Positions 45,801 to 58,031 are shown, counted from the stretch's first letter. The stretch: DNA of 64,000 nucleotides from Polynucleobacter sp. AP-Sving-400A-A2 (GCF_018688155.1 NZ_CP061312.1:1-64000); one strand, 5' to 3'. Numbers and translations are program-made. The notes: a model not told the origin generated them from the letters alone.

Positions 45801-46960
45801 AGCTGTTGATTGGCAAAGTAGCTAACGGCGGCCCTAAGAAATTAGCTAAAGGCACAAAGATCGACAAGGAATACCTTGCTGACTTAGACAAATACCATTG
45901 GTTTGATGTTCGTCCAGCGGATGATGAAGTTGCCTCACAAGTTGAAGCAATTAAATCTTCTATCGAAGCGAAACGTAAGCAGTTTGATGAGGCCTTCGAA
46001 GAGAAGCGCACCAAGCTTACCCAAGGCGATGATTTGCAGCCTGGCGTAACCAAGATGGTTAAGGTGTACTTGGCCGTTAAGCGTCGCTTACAGCCTGGTG
46101 ACAAGATGGCCGGTCGTCACGGTAACAAGGGTGTGGTTTCTAAAATTGCCCCTGCGGAAGACATGCCATTTATGGCTGACGGACGCCCTGTTGACATCGT
46201 CTTGAACCCATTGGGCGTTCCCTCCCGTATGAACGTAGGTCAGATCTTGGAAACCCACTTAGGTTGGGCAGCTCAAGGTATTGGTAAGCGTATTGATGAG
46301 ATGGTTCGTCAGCAGGCTAAACAAGCTGAACTCCGTAAGTTCATGAAGCAGCTTTACAACGAAACCGGTCGTATCGAAGATATCGATAACTTCACTGATG
46401 AGCAGATCAATGTTTTGGCTGAGAATTTACGCCAAGGCTTGCCATTTGCTACTCCAGTGTTTGATGGTGCAACTGAAGCAGAAATCAGCCGCATGCTCGA
46501 GTTGGCATATCCAGAAGAAGTGGCTACTTCTTTGAAGATGACGCCATCACGTCAGCAAATGATTCTGTGCGATGGTCGTACTGGCGATCAGTTTGAGCGT
46601 CCAGTAACCGTTGGCGTAATGCACGTTTTGAAACTCCACCATTTGGTCGATGACAAGATGCACGCACGTTCAACCGGACCTTACTCGTTAGTAACGCAAC
46701 AGCCACTGGGCGGTAAAGCTCAGTTTGGTGGACAGCGCTTTGGTGAAATGGAAGTTTGGGCCCTCGAAGCATACGGTGCTTCATATGTCTTGCAGGAAAT
46801 GCTGACAGTGAAGTCCGATGACGTCGCAGGCCGTACCAAGGTTTACGAAAACATCGTCAAGGGCGAGCACACAATTGATGCTGGCATGCCCGAATCCTTC
46901 AACGTGTTGGTAAAAGAAATCCGCTCGTTGGGTATTGACATTGACATGGAGCGCAACTGA
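42860..46960 (+). CDS. rpoB: DNA-directed RNA polymerase subunit beta
   Basis: Catalytic subunit of RNA polymerase, 1,366 residues. The start is ATG 42860 ([17 protein letters not shown]), with GGAG 9 bp upstream; the frame is open 57 bp further but that extension has no family match. The rifampicin-pocket region around [21 protein letters not shown] and the conserved [12 protein letters not shown] at 1080-1091 are visible. The stop is 1 bp before the rpoC ATG. Confidence 0.99.
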   Translation: MNYSFTERKRVRKSFAKRVNNHQVPYLIATQLESYAKFLQAEKPAMSRLTEGLQAAFTSAFPIVSNNGYARMEYVSYQLAQPPFDVKECQQRGYTYHSALRAKVRLIIYDREAPTKVKEVKESEVYMGEIPLMTDNGSFVINGTERVIVSQLHRSPGVFFEHDKGKTHSSGKLLFSARIIPYRGSWLDFEFDPKDILYFRVDRRRKMPVTILLKAIGLNNEQILANFFNFDHFALSANGASMEFVPERLRGQMANFDVLDKNGVVVIQKDKRINAKHIRELEAAKTKNIVVPDDYLVGRVVARNIIDPDSGEILAYANDEITEELLATLRDAGIKQLETIYTNDLDSGAYISQTLRTDETADQMAARIAIYRMMRPGEPPTEDAVEALFQRLFYNEDSYDLSRVGRMKVNSRLGRSEMEGKMVLSDEDILDTIKSLVDLRNGKGEVDDIDHLGNRRVRCVGELAENQFRAGLSRVERAVKERLGQAETENLMPHDLINSKPISSAIREFFGSSQLSQFMDQTNPLSEITHKRRISALGPGGLTRERAGFEVRDVHPTHYGRVCPIETPEGPNIGLINSLALFARLNEHGFLETPYRKVANSKVSDEVMYLSAIEEAKYVIAQANATIDKNGKLADELVSARQAGETMMVSPERIDFIDVAPSQIVSAAASLVPFLEHDDANRALMGANMQRQAVPCLRPDKPLVGTGLERIVAVDSGTVILASRGGIVDYVDANRVVIRVNDDETAAGEVGVDIYNLIKYTRSNQNTNINQRPIVQAGDRVVRGDVVADGASTDLGELALGQNMTVAFMPWNGYNFEDSILISEKVVADDRYTSIHIEELSVVARDTKLGSEEITRDISNLAESQLSRLDESGIVYIGAEVEAGDVLVGKVTPKGETTLTPEEKLLRAIFGEKASDVKDTSLRVPSGMIGTVIDVQVFTREGIERDARAQAIIQEELQRYRLDLNDQLRIVEGDAFMRLEKLLIGKVANGGPKKLAKGTKIDKEYLADLDKYHWFDVRPADDEVASQVEAIKSSIEAKRKQFDEAFEEKRTKLTQGDDLQPGVTKMVKVYLAVKRRLQPGDKMAGRHGNKGVVSKIAPAEDMPFMADGRPVDIVLNPLGVPSRMNVGQILETHLGWAAQGIGKRIDEMVRQQAKQAELRKFMKQLYNETGRIEDIDNFTDEQINVLAENLRQGLPFATPVFDGATEAEISRMLELAYPEEVATSLKMTPSRQQMILCDGRTGDQFERPVTVGVMHVLKLHHLVDDKMHARSTGPYSLVTQQPLGGKAQFGGQRFGEMEVWALEAYGASYVLQEMLTVKSDDVAGRTKVYENIVKGEHTIDAGMPESFNVLVKEIRSLGIDIDMERN

Positions 46961-46961
46961 T

Positions 46962-49900
46962 ATGAAAGCATTGCTCGATTTATTTAAGCAAACGCAGGGT
47001 GATGAGCAGTTTGATGTCATCAAGATTGGTCTTGCATCCCCTGAGAAAATCCGCTCATGGTCTTTTGGTGAAGTACGCAAACCAGAAACCATCAACTACC
47101 GGACTTTTAAGCCCGAGCGTGATGGTTTGTTCTGCGCCAAGATTTTTGGACCAACCAAAGACTACGAGTGCTTATGCGGTAAGTACAAGCGTTTAAAGTT
47201 CCGCGGCGTTATCTGTGAGAAGTGCGGCGTTGAAGTTACGCTCGCTAAGGTACGTCGTGAGCGCATGGGCCACATTGAGTTGGCAGCCCCTGTAGCGCAC
47301 ATCTGGTTCTTGAAGTCCTTGCCATCCCGTTTGGGTATGGTTCTCGATATGACCCTTCGGGATATCGAACGCGTTCTTTACTTCGAAGCCTATGTCATTG
47401 TTGATCCTGGTATGACTCCTGAAGGCGCCATGAAGCGCGGCCAGATCATGTCCGAAGACGAGTACATTGCCAAGACTGAAGAGTATGGTGACGGTGCGTT
47501 TACTGCCATCATGGGCGCTGAAGGTATTCGTGATCTCTTGCGCTCGATTGATATCGATCGTGAAGTAGAGACCATTCGTGCCGACTTAAAAGCTACTGGT
47601 AGTGATGCCAAGATCAAGAAATACGCTAAGCGCTTAAAAGTGCTCGAGGCGTTCCAGACTTCAGGTATTAAGCCTGACTGGATGATCATGGAAGTATTGC
47701 CAGTATTGCCACCCGAATTGCGCCCATTGGTGCCATTGGATGGCGGTCGCTTTGCTACCTCCGATTTGAACGATCTTTATCGTCGTGTGATTAACCGTAA
47801 TAACCGTTTAAAGCGTTTGTTAGAGTTGCGCGCACCAGAAATCATCGTTCGCAACGAAAAACGGATGTTGCAAGAAGCGGTTGACTCATTGCTCGACAAC
47901 GGTCGTCGCGGTAAGGCTATGACTGGCGCTAACAAGCGTCCTCTCAAGTCCTTGGCTGAGATGATTAAAGGTAAGAGCGGTCGTTTCCGTCAAAACTTGT
48001 TGGGTAAACGTGTTGACTACTCGGGTCGTTCAGTCATCGTAGTTGGCCCAACATTGAAATTGCATCAGTGCGGCTTGCCAAAATTGATGGCCTTGGAATT
48101 GTTTAAACCGTTTATTTTCAACAAGCTTGAGACTTTAGGAATCGCAACTACGATTAAGGCTGCGAAGAAAGAAGTTGAAAGCCAGACTCCAATCGTTTGG
48201 GACATTCTCGAAGAAGTGATTCGTGAACATCCGATCATGTTGAATCGTGCGCCTACTTTGCACCGTCTTGGTATTCAGGCTTTCGAGCCAATGCTGATTG
48301 AAGGTAAGGCGATCCAATTGCATCCATTAGTCTGCGCGGCATTTAATGCCGACTTTGACGGTGACCAAATGGCGGTTCACGTTCCTTTGTCGCTCGAAGC
48401 GCAAATGGAAGCACGTACCTTGATGTTGGCTTCGAACAACGTATTGTTCCCAGCTAACGGCGAACCATCCATCGTTCCGTCTCAGGACGTGGTCTTGGGT
48501 CTGTACTATGCTACTCGTGACAAGATCAACGGTAAAGGCGAAGGTATGGTTTTCGCCAACATTACTGAAGTAATGCGTGCCTATGATGCTGGCCAGGTTG
48601 AATTAGCCTCCCGCGTTGCTGTACGTATTACCGAATTTGAGATCGTGGACAAAAAGGCAGAGGGCGATTCCCGTTTTGCTGAAAAGACTTCGATTTATCA
48701 AACCTCAGTTGGTCGTGCAATCTTGTCAGAAATCTTACCTAAGGGTATGACTTTTGAGGAAATCAATAAGCCTCTGAAGAAAAAAGAAATCTCACGCTTG
48801 ATCAACACTTCATTCCGTAAGTGCGGTCTTCGTGAAACGGTGATTTTTGCTGACCGTCTCTTACAGTCCGGTTTCCGTTTGGCGACTAACGCCGGTATCT
48901 CGGTTGCAATCGACGATATGCTGATTCCTAGCTCTAAAGAGCGCATCATCACTGAAGCTTCAACTAAGGTTAAGGAATATGACAAGCAGTTCATGTCAGG
49001 TCTCGTAACCAATCAAGAGCGTTATAACAACGTGGTTGATATTTGGGGCGCTGCTGGTGACCAAGTTGGTAAGGCGATGATGGACGAGTTGTCACACGTT
49101 GACGTAATCGACCGTAACGGTAAAACTGTGCGCCAAGAATCCTTCAACTCCATCTACATGATGGCGGATTCTGGTGCGCGTGGATCTGCAGCGCAGATTC
49201 GTCAGTTAGCTGGTATGCGTGGTTTGATGGCCAAGCCTGATGGCTCCATTATTGAAACCCCAATTACTGCGAACTTCCGTGAAGGTTTGAATGTATTGCA
49301 GTACTTCATCTCAACCCATGGCGCACGTAAAGGTTTGGCTGATACTGCGCTGAAGACGGCGAACTCAGGTTACTTGACACGTCGTTTGTGTGACGTTACT
49401 CAAGACCTCGTTGTCATTGAGGATGATTGCGGAGCAACCTCTGGCGTAACGATGAAGGCGCTTGTTGAGGGCGGCGAAATTATCGAAGCATTGCGTGACC
49501 GTATTTTGGGTCGTGTATGTATTGATGACGTCGTTCATCCTGACACACAAGAAGTCATCGTTCCACACGACACCTTGCTCGACGAAGATCACGTTGATCA
49601 AATCGTTGCCTTAGGTATCGATGAAGTAAAAGTTCGCACAGTGTTGTCATGCTTAACTCGCTTTGGCTTGTGCGCTAAGTGCTACGGACGTGATTTAGGT
49701 CGCGGTGGCTTGGTGAACGTGGGTGAAGCAGTTGGCGTGATCGCTGCTCAGTCCATCGGTGAGCCAGGTACACAGTTGACTATGCGTACCTTCCACATTG
49801 GTGGCGCAGCGTCACGTGCATTGGTTGCAAGCAATATTGAAGCCAAGTCTAACGGCGCCTTGAAGTTCTCCGGCACGATGCGTGTTGTGAAGAACGCTAA

Positions 49901-51224
49901 AGGTGAGCAGATCGTGATTTCACGTTCTGGCGAAGCAGTCATCATTGACGATAACGGTCGTGAGCGTGAGCGTCATAAAGTGCCTTACGGTGCAACTCTC
50001 TTGTTTAAAGAAGATGCAGCAGTTAAGGCCGGCGCAAGCTTAGCTACATGGGATCCGTTAACACGTCCAATTATTTCTGAGTACGCTGGTATTGCTCGCT
50101 TTGACAACGTTGAAGAAGGCGTTACTGTAGCTAAGCAGGTTGACGAAGTAACTGGCCTGTCCACTTTGGTGGTGATTGACGGCAAGCGTCGTAGTGCTGC
50201 TAGCAAAGGCGTTCGCCCAATGATCAACTTAGTTGATGCCAAAGGTGGCGAAGTGATGATTGCGGGTACAGATCACCCAGTAAACATCGGCTTGCAAGTT
50301 GGCGCTTTGATCACTGTTAAAGATGGTCAAAAAGTTGAAGTTGGTGAAGTATTGGCGCGTATTCCAATCGAATCACAGAAGACTCGCGACATTACCGGCG
50401 GTTTGCCACGTGTTGCTGAATTGTTTGAAGCACGTTCACCAAAAGATGCTGCTGTATTGGCTAAAGTCACTGGAACTGTTTCCTTCGGTAAAGAAACCAA
50501 GGGTAAGCAGCGTTTAGTGATTACTGATATGGACGGCGAAGCTAATGAATTCTTGATTCCTAAAGAGAAACAAGTTCTCGTTCATGACGGTCAAGTTGTG
50601 AACAAGGGCGAGATGATTGTGGAAGGCCCTGCCGATCCACACGATATCTTGACACTCAGAGGTATTGAAGAGTTGGCGATTTACATCGTGGACGAAGTTC
50701 AAGACGTTTACCGTTTGCAAGGCGTGAAGATTAATGACAAGCACATTGAAGTGATCGTGCGTCAAATGTTGCGTCGCGTGCAAATTACTGATGGTGGCGA
50801 TACTGCCTACATCACTGGTGAGCAAGTTGAGCGCTCTAAGTTGTATGACGCAAACGATGCTGTGATTGCTCAAGGTAAGCGCCCAGCCCAGTTCGAGAAT
50901 GTGTTGCTCGGTATTACTAAGGCATCCTTGTCGACAGACAGCTTCATTTCAGCGGCTTCTTTCCAAGAAACCACCCGTGTATTGACCGAAGCCGCGATTA
51001 TGGGCAAGACCGATACACTCCGTGGCCTCAAGGAAAACGTCATTATTGGCCGCCTGATTCCTGCTGGTACCGGCTTGTCTTACCGCCGTGCACGCAAGGT
51101 GAGGGAGCAATTCGAGCGTGATCGCGCTCAAATGATTGCCGCCGAAGAGGAAGCAATGGCTGATATGCCTGTAGAAATAGAGGCTGAAGTGATTGTTCCT
51201 GCTGGTGAGGCTGATCCGAGCTAA
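46962..51224 (+). CDS. rpoC: DNA-directed RNA polymerase subunit beta prime
   Basis: Second large catalytic subunit, 1,420 residues. The start is ATG 46962 ([11 protein letters not shown]), 1 bp after the rpoB stop; an in-frame upstream ATG lies within rpoB and is not used. The N-terminal zinc finger [20 protein letters not shown] is near residue 70. The active-site [12 protein letters not shown] begins at 462, with the three magnesium-binding aspartates at 464, 466 and 468. The C-terminal domain is complete, with an acidic tail. Confidence 0.99.
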   Translation: MKALLDLFKQTQGDEQFDVIKIGLASPEKIRSWSFGEVRKPETINYRTFKPERDGLFCAKIFGPTKDYECLCGKYKRLKFRGVICEKCGVEVTLAKVRRERMGHIELAAPVAHIWFLKSLPSRLGMVLDMTLRDIERVLYFEAYVIVDPGMTPEGAMKRGQIMSEDEYIAKTEEYGDGAFTAIMGAEGIRDLLRSIDIDREVETIRADLKATGSDAKIKKYAKRLKVLEAFQTSGIKPDWMIMEVLPVLPPELRPLVPLDGGRFATSDLNDLYRRVINRNNRLKRLLELRAPEIIVRNEKRMLQEAVDSLLDNGRRGKAMTGANKRPLKSLAEMIKGKSGRFRQNLLGKRVDYSGRSVIVVGPTLKLHQCGLPKLMALELFKPFIFNKLETLGIATTIKAAKKEVESQTPIVWDILEEVIREHPIMLNRAPTLHRLGIQAFEPMLIEGKAIQLHPLVCAAFNADFDGDQMAVHVPLSLEAQMEARTLMLASNNVLFPANGEPSIVPSQDVVLGLYYATRDKINGKGEGMVFANITEVMRAYDAGQVELASRVAVRITEFEIVDKKAEGDSRFAEKTSIYQTSVGRAILSEILPKGMTFEEINKPLKKKEISRLINTSFRKCGLRETVIFADRLLQSGFRLATNAGISVAIDDMLIPSSKERIITEASTKVKEYDKQFMSGLVTNQERYNNVVDIWGAAGDQVGKAMMDELSHVDVIDRNGKTVRQESFNSIYMMADSGARGSAAQIRQLAGMRGLMAKPDGSIIETPITANFREGLNVLQYFISTHGARKGLADTALKTANSGYLTRRLCDVTQDLVVIEDDCGATSGVTMKALVEGGEIIEALRDRILGRVCIDDVVHPDTQEVIVPHDTLLDEDHVDQIVALGIDEVKVRTVLSCLTRFGLCAKCYGRDLGRGGLVNVGEAVGVIAAQSIGEPGTQLTMRTFHIGGAASRALVASNIEAKSNGALKFSGTMRVVKNAKGEQIVISRSGEAVIIDDNGRERERHKVPYGATLLFKEDAAVKAGASLATWDPLTRPIISEYAGIARFDNVEEGVTVAKQVDEVTGLSTLVVIDGKRRSAASKGVRPMINLVDAKGGEVMIAGTDHPVNIGLQVGALITVKDGQKVEVGEVLARIPIESQKTRDITGGLPRVAELFEARSPKDAAVLAKVTGTVSFGKETKGKQRLVITDMDGEANEFLIPKEKQVLVHDGQVVNKGEMIVEGPADPHDILTLRGIEELAIYIVDEVQDVYRLQGVKINDKHIEVIVRQMLRRVQITDGGDTAYITGEQVERSKLYDANDAVIAQGKRPAQFENVLLGITKASLSTDSFISAASFQETTRVLTEAAIMGKTDTLRGLKENVIIGRLIPAGTGLSYRRARKVREQFERDRAQMIAAEEEAMADMPVEIEAEVIVPAGEADPS

Positions 51225-51234
51225 TTTGGTAATT

Positions 51235-51258
51235 CTGGTCATAAATGGCCAGTTTTTT
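51235..51258 (+). terminator. Intrinsic terminator after rpoC
   Basis: CTGGTC (51235-51240) pairs with GGCCAG (51247-51252) around ATAAAT, followed by six Ts, 10 bp after the rpoC stop. The stem is short, so termination may be partial. Confidence 0.78.
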
Positions 51259-51268
51259 CCCCATTTGG

Positions 51269-51297
51269 TTGACGGAAAAGGCTGGCCAAGCTAGAAT
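51269..51297 (+). promoter_or_regulatory. Promoter of the str operon (rpsL-rpsG-fusA-tuf)
   Basis: A -35 TTGACG (51269-51274), 17-bp spacing and -10 TAGAAT (51292-51297), just after the rpoC terminator and about 100 bp before rpsL. Confidence 0.87.
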
Positions 51298-51401
51298 GCT
51301 GAGTTCTACTGATTCAGAAGAGGGTCTTTTTGACCTAGAAATTATCTAAGTCATTGATTTTCTTGAAGAAAGCAACAAAGAAGTACTAACCGAGCTATTT
51401 T

Positions 51402-51782
51402 ATGCCAACAATTAATCAATTATTACGTAAGCCAAGAACACGGCTGACCGTTAAAAGTAAGAGCCCTGCGTTGCAAAACAGCCCGCAGCGCCGTGGTGTA
51501 TGTACACGTGTGTACACAACCACTCCTAAGAAGCCTAACTCTGCTCTACGTAAAGTAGCTAAAGTTCGCTTAACCAATGGTTTTGAAGTCATTTCATACA
51601 TTGGCGGTGAAGGCCATAACCTCCAGGAACACTCAGTTGTGTTGATCCGCGGTGGTCGTGTAAAGGATTTGCCGGGTGTTCGTTACCACATCGTTCGTGG
51701 CTCACTTGACTTGCAAGGTGTTAAAGACCGTAAGCAGTCACGTTCCAAGTACGGTGCTAAGCGCGCCAAAAAAGCTGCTTAA
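51402..51782 (+). CDS. rpsL: 30S ribosomal protein S12
   Basis: Decoding-centre protein, 126 residues. The conserved loop [12 protein letters not shown] carries lysine 43, and [14 protein letters not shown] carries the second conserved lysine; both are the unmutated residues linked with streptomycin sensitivity. It leads the str operon. Confidence 0.98.
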   Translation: MPTINQLLRKPRTRLTVKSKSPALQNSPQRRGVCTRVYTTTPKKPNSALRKVAKVRLTNGFEVISYIGGEGHNLQEHSVVLIRGGRVKDLPGVRYHIVRGSLDLQGVKDRKQSRSKYGAKRAKKAA

Positions 51783-51850
51783 TTTTTAAGAATTAAGCAG
51801 TAGTTTTTTGTATTAAGTCATTGTTTGTCAGACTCAAAAGACAAGTAAGT

Positions 51851-51903
51851 GGTTGTTCCGTTTAGAAGTTGATGTATTTCAACCGCTAAATAGTAGGACA
51901 ACC
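51851..51903 (+). other. Long-stem hairpin in the rpsL-rpsG spacer (candidate S7 autoregulatory site)
   Basis: Three nested helices: GGTTGTTCC with GGACAACC (one bulged T), GTTTAG with CTAAAT, and GTTGA with TCAAC at the tip. In E. coli S7 represses its operon by binding the rpsL-rpsG spacer, so a comparable role is a reasonable inference. Confidence 0.6.
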
Positions 51904-51953
51904 GGAGCGGGTGATCCATGTGGGCCACCCCTAACTGAACTGAAGGAGTAGTT

Positions 51954-52424
51954 ATGCCACGTCGTCGTGAAGTTCCCAAACGGGAAATCCTGCCTGATCC
52001 AAAATTCGGCAATGTAGAAGTAGCAAAATTCATGAACGTCCTGATGTTGGATGGCAAGAAATCGGTTGCAGAGCGTATCGTTTACGGCGCCTTTGATCAC
52101 ATCGAGAAAAAAGCAAATAAAGAACCACTCGAAATTTTCTCAACAGCTATGGGCAACGTTAAGCCAATGGTTGAGGTGAAGAGCCGTCGTGTTGGTGGCG
52201 CTAACTACCAGGTTCCTGTTGAAGTTCGCCCATCACGCCGTTCAGCTTTGGCAATGCGCTGGGTGCGCGAAGCCGCTAAAAAGCGCGGTGAAAAATCTAT
52301 GGCCCAACGTTTAGCCAACGAATTATTAGAAGCTGCAGAAGGTCGCGGCGGAGCAATGAAGAAGCGTGAAGAAGTTCACCGTATGGCAGAAGCTAATAAA
52401 GCTTTCTCACATTTCCGCTTCTAA
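51954..52424 (+). CDS. rpsG: 30S ribosomal protein S7
   Basis: Primary assembly protein of the 30S head, 156 residues. The family segments [19 protein letters not shown] and [25 protein letters not shown] are clear. A GAAGGAGT Shine-Dalgarno precedes the ATG. It is separated from rpsL by a structured 171-bp spacer and is 27 bp before fusA. Confidence 0.98.
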   Translation: MPRRREVPKREILPDPKFGNVEVAKFMNVLMLDGKKSVAERIVYGAFDHIEKKANKEPLEIFSTAMGNVKPMVEVKSRRVGGANYQVPVEVRPSRRSALAMRWVREAAKKRGEKSMAQRLANELLEAAEGRGGAMKKREEVHRMAEANKAFSHFRF

Positions 52425-52451
52425 TCGCACAGCAAAGAAAAGGTACCAACA

Positions 52452-54554
52452 GTGGCACGTAAAACCCCTATCGAAAGATACCGCAACATCGGTATTTCTG
52501 CGCATATTGACGCAGGTAAGACAACAACAACAGAACGTGTTTTGTTCTACACCGGTGTTAATCACAAAATTGGTGAAGTACATGATGGCGCTGCAACCAT
52601 GGACTGGATGGAGCAAGAGCAAGAGCGTGGTATCACGATTACTTCTGCTGCTACTACAACATTCTGGAAGGGCATGGCTGGTAATTTTCCAGAGCACCGC
52701 ATCAATATTATTGATACCCCAGGACACGTAGACTTCACGATTGAAGTTGAGCGTTCAATGCGCGTTTTGGATGGCGCTTGCATGGTCTACTGTGCCGTAG
52801 GTGGTGTACAGCCACAATCTGAAACTGTTTGGCGTCAAGCTAATAAATATCAAGTTCCACGTTTAGCATTCGTTAACAAGATGGACCGCACAGGCGCGAA
52901 TTTCTTTAAGGTCTATGACCAGATGAAATTGCGCTTGAAGGCTAACCCTATCTTGATCCAAATCCCTATCGGCGCTGAAGAAAACTTCAAGGGCGTTGTG
53001 GACTTGGTCAAAATGAAGGCCATCTATTGGGACGAGGAATCACAAGGTACTAAATTTACCTACGAAGAAATTCCTGCTGAGTTACAAGCATCCGCTGAAG
53101 AGTGGCGTGAGAAGTTGCTTGAAGCCGCTGCTGAAAGCTCAGAAGAGTTGATGGAAAAATACCTTGGCGGTGAAGCATTGACCGAGGAAGAAATTAAAGC
53201 AGCATTGCGTCAACGCACAATCGCCAATGAAATCATTCCAATGATGTGTGGAACAGCTTTCAAAAATAAAGGTGTTCAGGCGATGTTGGACGCAGTTGTT
53301 GAATTGTTGCCATCACCATTAGATGTTCCGCCAGTTCCTTGTGAATTGGAAGACGGTACGCCTACAACACGTGAAGCTTCCGATAAGGAAAAATTCTCGG
53401 CATTGGCATTTAAGATCATGACTGATCCATTCGTAGGTCAGCTTATCTTCTTCCGCGTTTATTCAGGCATGATGAAATCTGGCGATACGATCTACAACCC
53501 AATCAAGGGCAAGAAAGAACGTGTTGGGCGCTTGCTGCAGATGCATGCAAATCAACGTGAAGAAATTAAAGAAGTCTACGCAGGTGATATCGCTGCAGCA
53601 GTTGGCCTAAAAGACGCAACTACTGGTGAAACCTTGTGTGATCCAGATAGCATTGTTATTTTGGAGCGCATGGTATTCCCAGAGCCAGTGATTTCACAAG
53701 CTGTTGAGCCTAAAACAAAGCCTGACCAAGAAAAAATGGGCCTTGCTTTGAATCGCTTGGCACAAGAAGACCCATCATTCCGCGTTAAAACGGATGAAGA
53801 GTCGGGTCAAACTATTATTTCTGGAATGGGCGAGCTCCACTTAGAGATTTTGGTTGATCGTATGCGTCGCGAGTTTGGCGTTGAGGCAACTGTTGGTAAG
53901 CCACAAGTGGCTTACCGCGAAACCATTCGTAAGGTTTGCGAAGAAATCGAAGGTAAGTTTGTTAAGCAGTCTGGTGGTCGTGGTCAGTATGGACACGTGG
54001 TATTGAAGCTTGAGCCACAAGCACCAGGTAAAGGATTTGAATTCATTGACGCTATTAAGGGTGGTGTAGTTCCACGTGAATACATTCCTGCAGTAGAAAA
54101 AGGAATTCGTGAGACCTTGAACTCAGGCATTTTGGCTGGCTACCCAGTTGTAGATATCAAGGCTACATTGTTCTTTGGCTCATACCATGATGTTGATTCC
54201 AACGAAAACGCTTTCAAGATGGCGGGTTCGATGGCATTTAAAGACGGTATGCGTAAAGCAGCACCAGTGTTGCTTGAGCCAATGATGGCTGTAGAAGTGG
54301 AAACACCAGAAGATTTCATGGGTAACGTCATGGGCGATCTTTCATCCCGTCGCGGTATTTTGCAGGGTATGGATGACATCCCAGGCGGTGGCAAGATAGT
54401 ACGTGCTGAAGTGCCGTTAGCAGAGATGTTTGGCTACTCAACTGGCTTGCGCTCCTTAACCCAAGGTCGCGCTACCTACACCATGGAATTTAAGCATTAC
54501 ACAGAAGCACCTAAAAACGTAGCTGAAGCAGTCATGGCTGCTAAAGCGAAGTAA
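52452..54554 (+). CDS. fusA: Translation elongation factor G
   Basis: GTPase driving translocation and ribosome recycling, 700 residues. The start is GTG at 52452. The G1 motif AHIDAGKTT is at 17-25, followed by [22 protein letters not shown] (G3) and [12 protein letters not shown] (G4). Domains IV and V are complete, ending in the [11 protein letters not shown] segment. It stands third in the str operon. Confidence 0.99.
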   Translation: MARKTPIERYRNIGISAHIDAGKTTTTERVLFYTGVNHKIGEVHDGAATMDWMEQEQERGITITSAATTTFWKGMAGNFPEHRINIIDTPGHVDFTIEVERSMRVLDGACMVYCAVGGVQPQSETVWRQANKYQVPRLAFVNKMDRTGANFFKVYDQMKLRLKANPILIQIPIGAEENFKGVVDLVKMKAIYWDEESQGTKFTYEEIPAELQASAEEWREKLLEAAAESSEELMEKYLGGEALTEEEIKAALRQRTIANEIIPMMCGTAFKNKGVQAMLDAVVELLPSPLDVPPVPCELEDGTPTTREASDKEKFSALAFKIMTDPFVGQLIFFRVYSGMMKSGDTIYNPIKGKKERVGRLLQMHANQREEIKEVYAGDIAAAVGLKDATTGETLCDPDSIVILERMVFPEPVISQAVEPKTKPDQEKMGLALNRLAQEDPSFRVKTDEESGQTIISGMGELHLEILVDRMRREFGVEATVGKPQVAYRETIRKVCEEIEGKFVKQSGGRGQYGHVVLKLEPQAPGKGFEFIDAIKGGVVPREYIPAVEKGIRETLNSGILAGYPVVDIKATLFFGSYHDVDSNENAFKMAGSMAFKDGMRKAAPVLLEPMMAVEVETPEDFMGNVMGDLSSRRGILQGMDDIPGGGKIVRAEVPLAEMFGYSTGLRSLTQGRATYTMEFKHYTEAPKNVAEAVMAAKAK

Positions 54555-54590
54555 TTAATCCACATTATTTTGAATATTGACTAGCTAAAG

Positions 54591-55805
54591 AAGGCAGACA
54601 AAAAAATGGCAAAAGAAAAGTTTGAGCGGACAAAACCGCACGTAAACGTTGGCACAATCGGTCACGTTGACCACGGTAAAACTACCTTGACAGCTGCAAT
54701 TGCAACCGTGCTCTCTAAGCAGTTCGGTGGCGAAGCAAAAGCATACGATCAGATCGATGCTGCTCCAGAAGAAAAAGCACGCGGTATTACGATTAATACA
54801 GCGCACGTGGAGTATGAGACTGCCAATCGTCACTACGCACACGTTGATTGCCCAGGACATGCTGACTACGTCAAGAACATGATTACGGGCGCAGCTCAAA
54901 TGGACGGCGCTATTTTGGTTTGCTCTGCAGCTGACGGCCCAATGCCACAAACGCGTGAGCACATCCTCTTGGCACGCCAAGTAGGTGTTCCTTACATCGT
55001 GGTGTTCTTGAACAAATGCGATATGGTTGATGATGCTGAATTGTTAGAGCTCGTTGAAATGGAAGTGCGTGAGCTTTTATCTAAGTATGACTTCCCAGGC
55101 GATGACACCCCAATCATTCAAGGTTCTGCTAAGTTAGCGCTTGAAGGCGACGAAGGCCCAATGGGTAAAGAAGCCATCATGAAATTGGCTGAAGCATTAG
55201 ATACTTATATCCCAACTCCAGAGCGTGCAATTGACGGTGCGTTCTTGATGCCAGTAGAGGACGTGTTCTCTATCTCCGGTCGCGGTACTGTTGTAACAGG
55301 CCGTATCGAGCGCGGTATCGTTAAGGTTGGTGAAGAGATTGAAATTATCGGTATCAAGCCAACCCTCAAGACCACTTGTACTGGTGTTGAAATGTTCCGC
55401 AAATTGCTCGACCAAGGTCAAGCAGGCGATAACGTCGGTATCTTGTTACGCGGTACAAAACGTGAAGAAGTTGAGCGCGGCCAAGTATTGGCTAAGCCAG
55501 GTTCAATCACCCCACATACTCACTTTACAGCCGAGGTGTATATCTTGGGTAAAGATGAAGGTGGTCGTCATACACCATTCTTTAACAACTATCGTCCCCA
55601 GTTTTACTTCCGCACTACGGACGTCACTGGTTCAATCGAGTTGCCAAAAGACAAAGAAATGGTCATGCCTGGTGATAACGTCACGATTACCGTCAAACTC
55701 ATCGCGCCAATCGCGATGGAAGAAGGTTTACGTTTTGCGATCCGCGAAGGTGGCCGTACTGTTGGCGCCGGTGTGGTTGCTAAGATTTTGGCTTAATAGA
55801 TTTAA
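54591..55805 (+). repeat. tuf direct repeat, copy 2
   Basis: The second copy of the 1,215-bp unit at 37806-39020, in direct orientation. Every block I compared is identical, and the translated products match in all frames. Confidence 0.93.
54606..55796 (+). CDS. tuf: Translation elongation factor Tu, copy 2
   Basis: The same 396-residue protein as copy 1, in the str-operon (tufA-type) context 51 bp after fusA. The ribosome-binding region (AAGGCAGAC and the A-run) belongs to the conserved repeat, so both copies share translation signals but differ in promoters: this one depends on the str promoter, the other on the tRNA promoter. rpsJ follows after a 126-bp spacer. Confidence 0.99.
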   Translation: MAKEKFERTKPHVNVGTIGHVDHGKTTLTAAIATVLSKQFGGEAKAYDQIDAAPEEKARGITINTAHVEYETANRHYAHVDCPGHADYVKNMITGAAQMDGAILVCSAADGPMPQTREHILLARQVGVPYIVVFLNKCDMVDDAELLELVEMEVRELLSKYDFPGDDTPIIQGSAKLALEGDEGPMGKEAIMKLAEALDTYIPTPERAIDGAFLMPVEDVFSISGRGTVVTGRIERGIVKVGEEIEIIGIKPTLKTTCTGVEMFRKLLDQGQAGDNVGILLRGTKREEVERGQVLAKPGSITPHTHFTAEVYILGKDEGGRHTPFFNNYRPQFYFRTTDVTGSIELPKDKEMVMPGDNVTITVKLIAPIAMEEGLRFAIREGGRTVGAGVVAKILA

Positions 55806-55842
55806 AGCGGTAGAAGTAAATATTATTTAGCGGTTTGCTAAC

Positions 55843-55871
55843 CGGTGACATCAGTGCTGCTGATGTCACCG
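55843..55871 (+). other. Perfect 12-bp hairpin in the tuf-rpsJ leader
   Basis: CGGTGACATCAG (55843-55854) and CTGATGTCACCG (55860-55871) pair perfectly around TGCTG. No T-run follows, so it is more likely a processing or regulatory element of the S10 leader than a terminator. Confidence 0.7.
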
Positions 55872-55922
55872 AGCTCTTTAGAAATATAACGTGGCAGCAC
55901 CACAACGCTCTTTGGAATTAAT

Positions 55923-56234
55923 ATGCAAAACCAAAAAATTCGTATTCGTCTTAAAGCATTTGATTACCGTTTGATCGACCAGTCTGCAGCTGAAATCGTT
56001 GATACAGCTAAGCGCACTGGTGCAGTTGTTAAGGGTCCAGTACCTTTGCCAACCCGTATCGAGCGCTTTGACATTCTGCGTTCACCACACGTAAACAAGA
56101 CTTCACGTGACCAGTTAGAGATTCGTACCCATCTGCGTTTGATGGATATCGTGGATCCTACAGAGAAAACAGTGGATGCCTTGATGAAATTAGATCTTCC
56201 AGCAGGTGTGGACGTCGAAATTAAGTTGCAGTAA
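55923..56234 (+). CDS. rpsJ: 30S ribosomal protein S10 (NusE)
   Basis: Ribosomal protein and NusB partner in antitermination, 103 residues, with the typical [17 protein letters not shown] opening and the loop region [23 protein letters not shown]. It is separated from rplC by a 197-bp spacer carrying its own promoter, so rpsJ may be transcribed mainly with the str operon. Confidence 0.98.
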   Translation: MQNQKIRIRLKAFDYRLIDQSAAEIVDTAKRTGAVVKGPVPLPTRIERFDILRSPHVNKTSRDQLEIRTHLRLMDIVDPTEKTVDALMKLDLPAGVDVEIKLQ

Positions 56235-56257
56235 TTTAGTATTTTCAGTCTTAGCGC

Positions 56258-56286
56258 TTGCCAAGACTGACCTTTCGGGATAGAAT
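56258..56286 (+). promoter_or_regulatory. Promoter between rpsJ and rplC
   Basis: A -35 TTGCCA (56258-56263), 17-bp spacing and -10 TAGAAT (56281-56286). The -35 lies within the inverted repeat CAGTCTT/AAGACTG (56247-56270). Confidence 0.8.
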
Positions 56287-56431
56287 CTAAGGCTTCGCTC
56301 AATTATTTGGGCGAATTTAAAGGTTTTATCAGCAATAAAAACGTTGTAACTTATTGATTTAGAAGTACTTTTACTTGTAAATCACTTAAATTAATTTTGC
56401 CGACCAATCGAAGTCGGCGTGGAGCATGAAT

Positions 56432-57088
56432 ATGAGCTTAGGCTTAATCGGTCGCAAGATCGGCATGACCCGTCTATTTACGGACGATGGGGAAGCAATT
56501 CCTGTCACCGTAATTGACGTGAGCGACAACAGAATCGCTCAAATCAAGACCCAGGCAACTGATGGCTATGATGCTATCCAGTTGGCACATGGCACACGTA
56601 GAGCTACTCGCGTTACCAAAGCAATGGCTGGTCACTTCGCTAAAGCGGGTGTGATGGCTGGTAACGGTCTCAACGAATTCCAATTAGATGCTGCAAAAAT
56701 CGTAGAAATGGCACCAGGACAAGTAATTCCTGCTGACACTGCATTTGCTGCTGGCCAAAAAGTGGATGTACAAGGTGTAACGATTGGTAAAGGCTACGCC
56801 GGTACCATCAAGCGCCACCACTTCGCTTCAGGTCGTGCGTCACACGGTAACTCACGTTCACATAACGTGCCAGGTTCTATCGGTATGGCGCAAGATCCAG
56901 GTCGTGTTTTCCCAGGTAAGCGCATGACAGGCCACCTTGGTGACGAAACTCGTACTGTTCAAAATTTAGTCATCGCACGCATTGATGCAGAACGCAATCT
57001 CATCATGGTTAAAGGCGCTATTCCAGGTGCCCCAGGCGGTAAAGTGATTGTTACTCCAGCGGTGAAGACACCGTTGAAGAAGAAATAA
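56432..57088 (+). CDS. rplC: 50S ribosomal protein L3
   Basis: Early assembly protein, 218 residues. The start is ATG 56432, seven bases after GGAG (56421-56424); the ATG at 56426 is too close to it. The segment [42 protein letters not shown], broken here into its recognisable parts [14 protein letters not shown] and [11 protein letters not shown], is the family signature. Confidence 0.98.
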   Translation: MSLGLIGRKIGMTRLFTDDGEAIPVTVIDVSDNRIAQIKTQATDGYDAIQLAHGTRRATRVTKAMAGHFAKAGVMAGNGLNEFQLDAAKIVEMAPGQVIPADTAFAAGQKVDVQGVTIGKGYAGTIKRHHFASGRASHGNSRSHNVPGSIGMAQDPGRVFPGKRMTGHLGDETRTVQNLVIARIDAERNLIMVKGAIPGAPGGKVIVTPAVKTPLKKK

Positions 57089-57099
57089 GGAGAGCGAAT

Positions 57100-57720
57100 A
57101 TGGAACTTAAGCTTCTCCAAGACAACGGAACTTTAGGCGCAGGCGTTCAAGCCTCACCAGAAGTATTCGAGCGCGAATATAACGAAGCATTGGTACATCA
57201 AGTTGTTGTGGCTTACCAAGCGAATGCACGTAGCGGTAACCGTGCACAAAAAGACCGTGAGCAAGTTAAGCACACAACCAAAAAACCTTGGCGTCAAAAG
57301 GGTACTGGTCGTGCACGTGCTGGTATGAGCTCTTCCCCGCTGTGGCGTGGAGGTGGTCGTATATTCCCGAATTCACCTGAAGAAAATTTCAGCCAAAAAG
57401 TAAACAAGAAAATGTACCGCGCCGGTATGAGATCTATTTTGTCTCAGTTAGCTCGCGAAGGTCGTTTGAATGTTGTAGACCAATTTACTCTTGATGCTCC
57501 AAAAACTAAAGTTTTAGCTGACAAAGTTAAAGCAATGGGCTTGGATTCAGTCTTGATCATCGTTGATCAGGTTAGCGAGAATTTGTATTTGGCATCACGC
57601 AACTTGCATAAGGTTGCTGTATGTGAGCCACAGCACGCTGATCCATTAGCTTTAGTTCAATACAAAAAAGTATTGGTAAGCAAAGCAGCGATCGCAAAAA
57701 TTGAGGAGTTGCTGAAATGA
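57100..57720 (+). CDS. rplD: 50S ribosomal protein L4
   Basis: A 206-residue ribosomal protein lining the exit tunnel; in E. coli it also represses the S10 operon. The conserved loop [15 protein letters not shown] and [16 protein letters not shown] are visible. Its stop overlaps the rplW start by 4 bp (ATGA). Confidence 0.98.
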   Translation: MELKLLQDNGTLGAGVQASPEVFEREYNEALVHQVVVAYQANARSGNRAQKDREQVKHTTKKPWRQKGTGRARAGMSSSPLWRGGGRIFPNSPEENFSQKVNKKMYRAGMRSILSQLAREGRLNVVDQFTLDAPKTKVLADKVKAMGLDSVLIIVDQVSENLYLASRNLHKVAVCEPQHADPLALVQYKKVLVSKAAIAKIEELLK

Positions 57721-58031
57721 GCCAAGTCCGTAAAAACGATCACAGCTTGATGAAGGTTCTGCTTGGACCGGTTATCTCTGAAAAAGCCACTATGGTTGCA
57801 GAGAAAAACGAACAAGTGGTATTCCAAGTTACACGCGACGCCAATAAAAGCGATGTGAAACAGGCAGTTGAGTTGCTCTTTAAAGTGCAAGTTGACTCTG
57901 TTCAAATCGTCAATCAAAAAGGTAAGCCAAAGCGCTATGGCCGATTTGAGGGTCGTCGTGACCACACTAAGAAGGCCTACGTTAGCTTGAAGCCAGGTCA
58001 AGAAATTAACTTTGAAGCGGAGGCGAATTAA
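57717..58031 (+). CDS. rplW: 50S ribosomal protein L23
   Basis: Exit-site protein that docks trigger factor and SRP, 104 residues. The segments [19 protein letters not shown] and [19 protein letters not shown] are typical. It is coupled to rplD by a 4-bp overlap and followed by rplB after 2 bp. Confidence 0.98.
   Translation: MSQVRKNDHSLMKVLLGPVISEKATMVAEKNEQVVFQVTRDANKSDVKQAVELLFKVQVDSVQIVNQKGKPKRYGRFEGRRDHTKKAYVSLKPGQEINFEAEAN

Noticed and set aside
46935..46961. A 9-codon extension of rpoC overlapping the end of rpoB
   Set aside because: The conserved start is MKALLDL at 46962; the upstream ATG lies inside the rpoB coding end.
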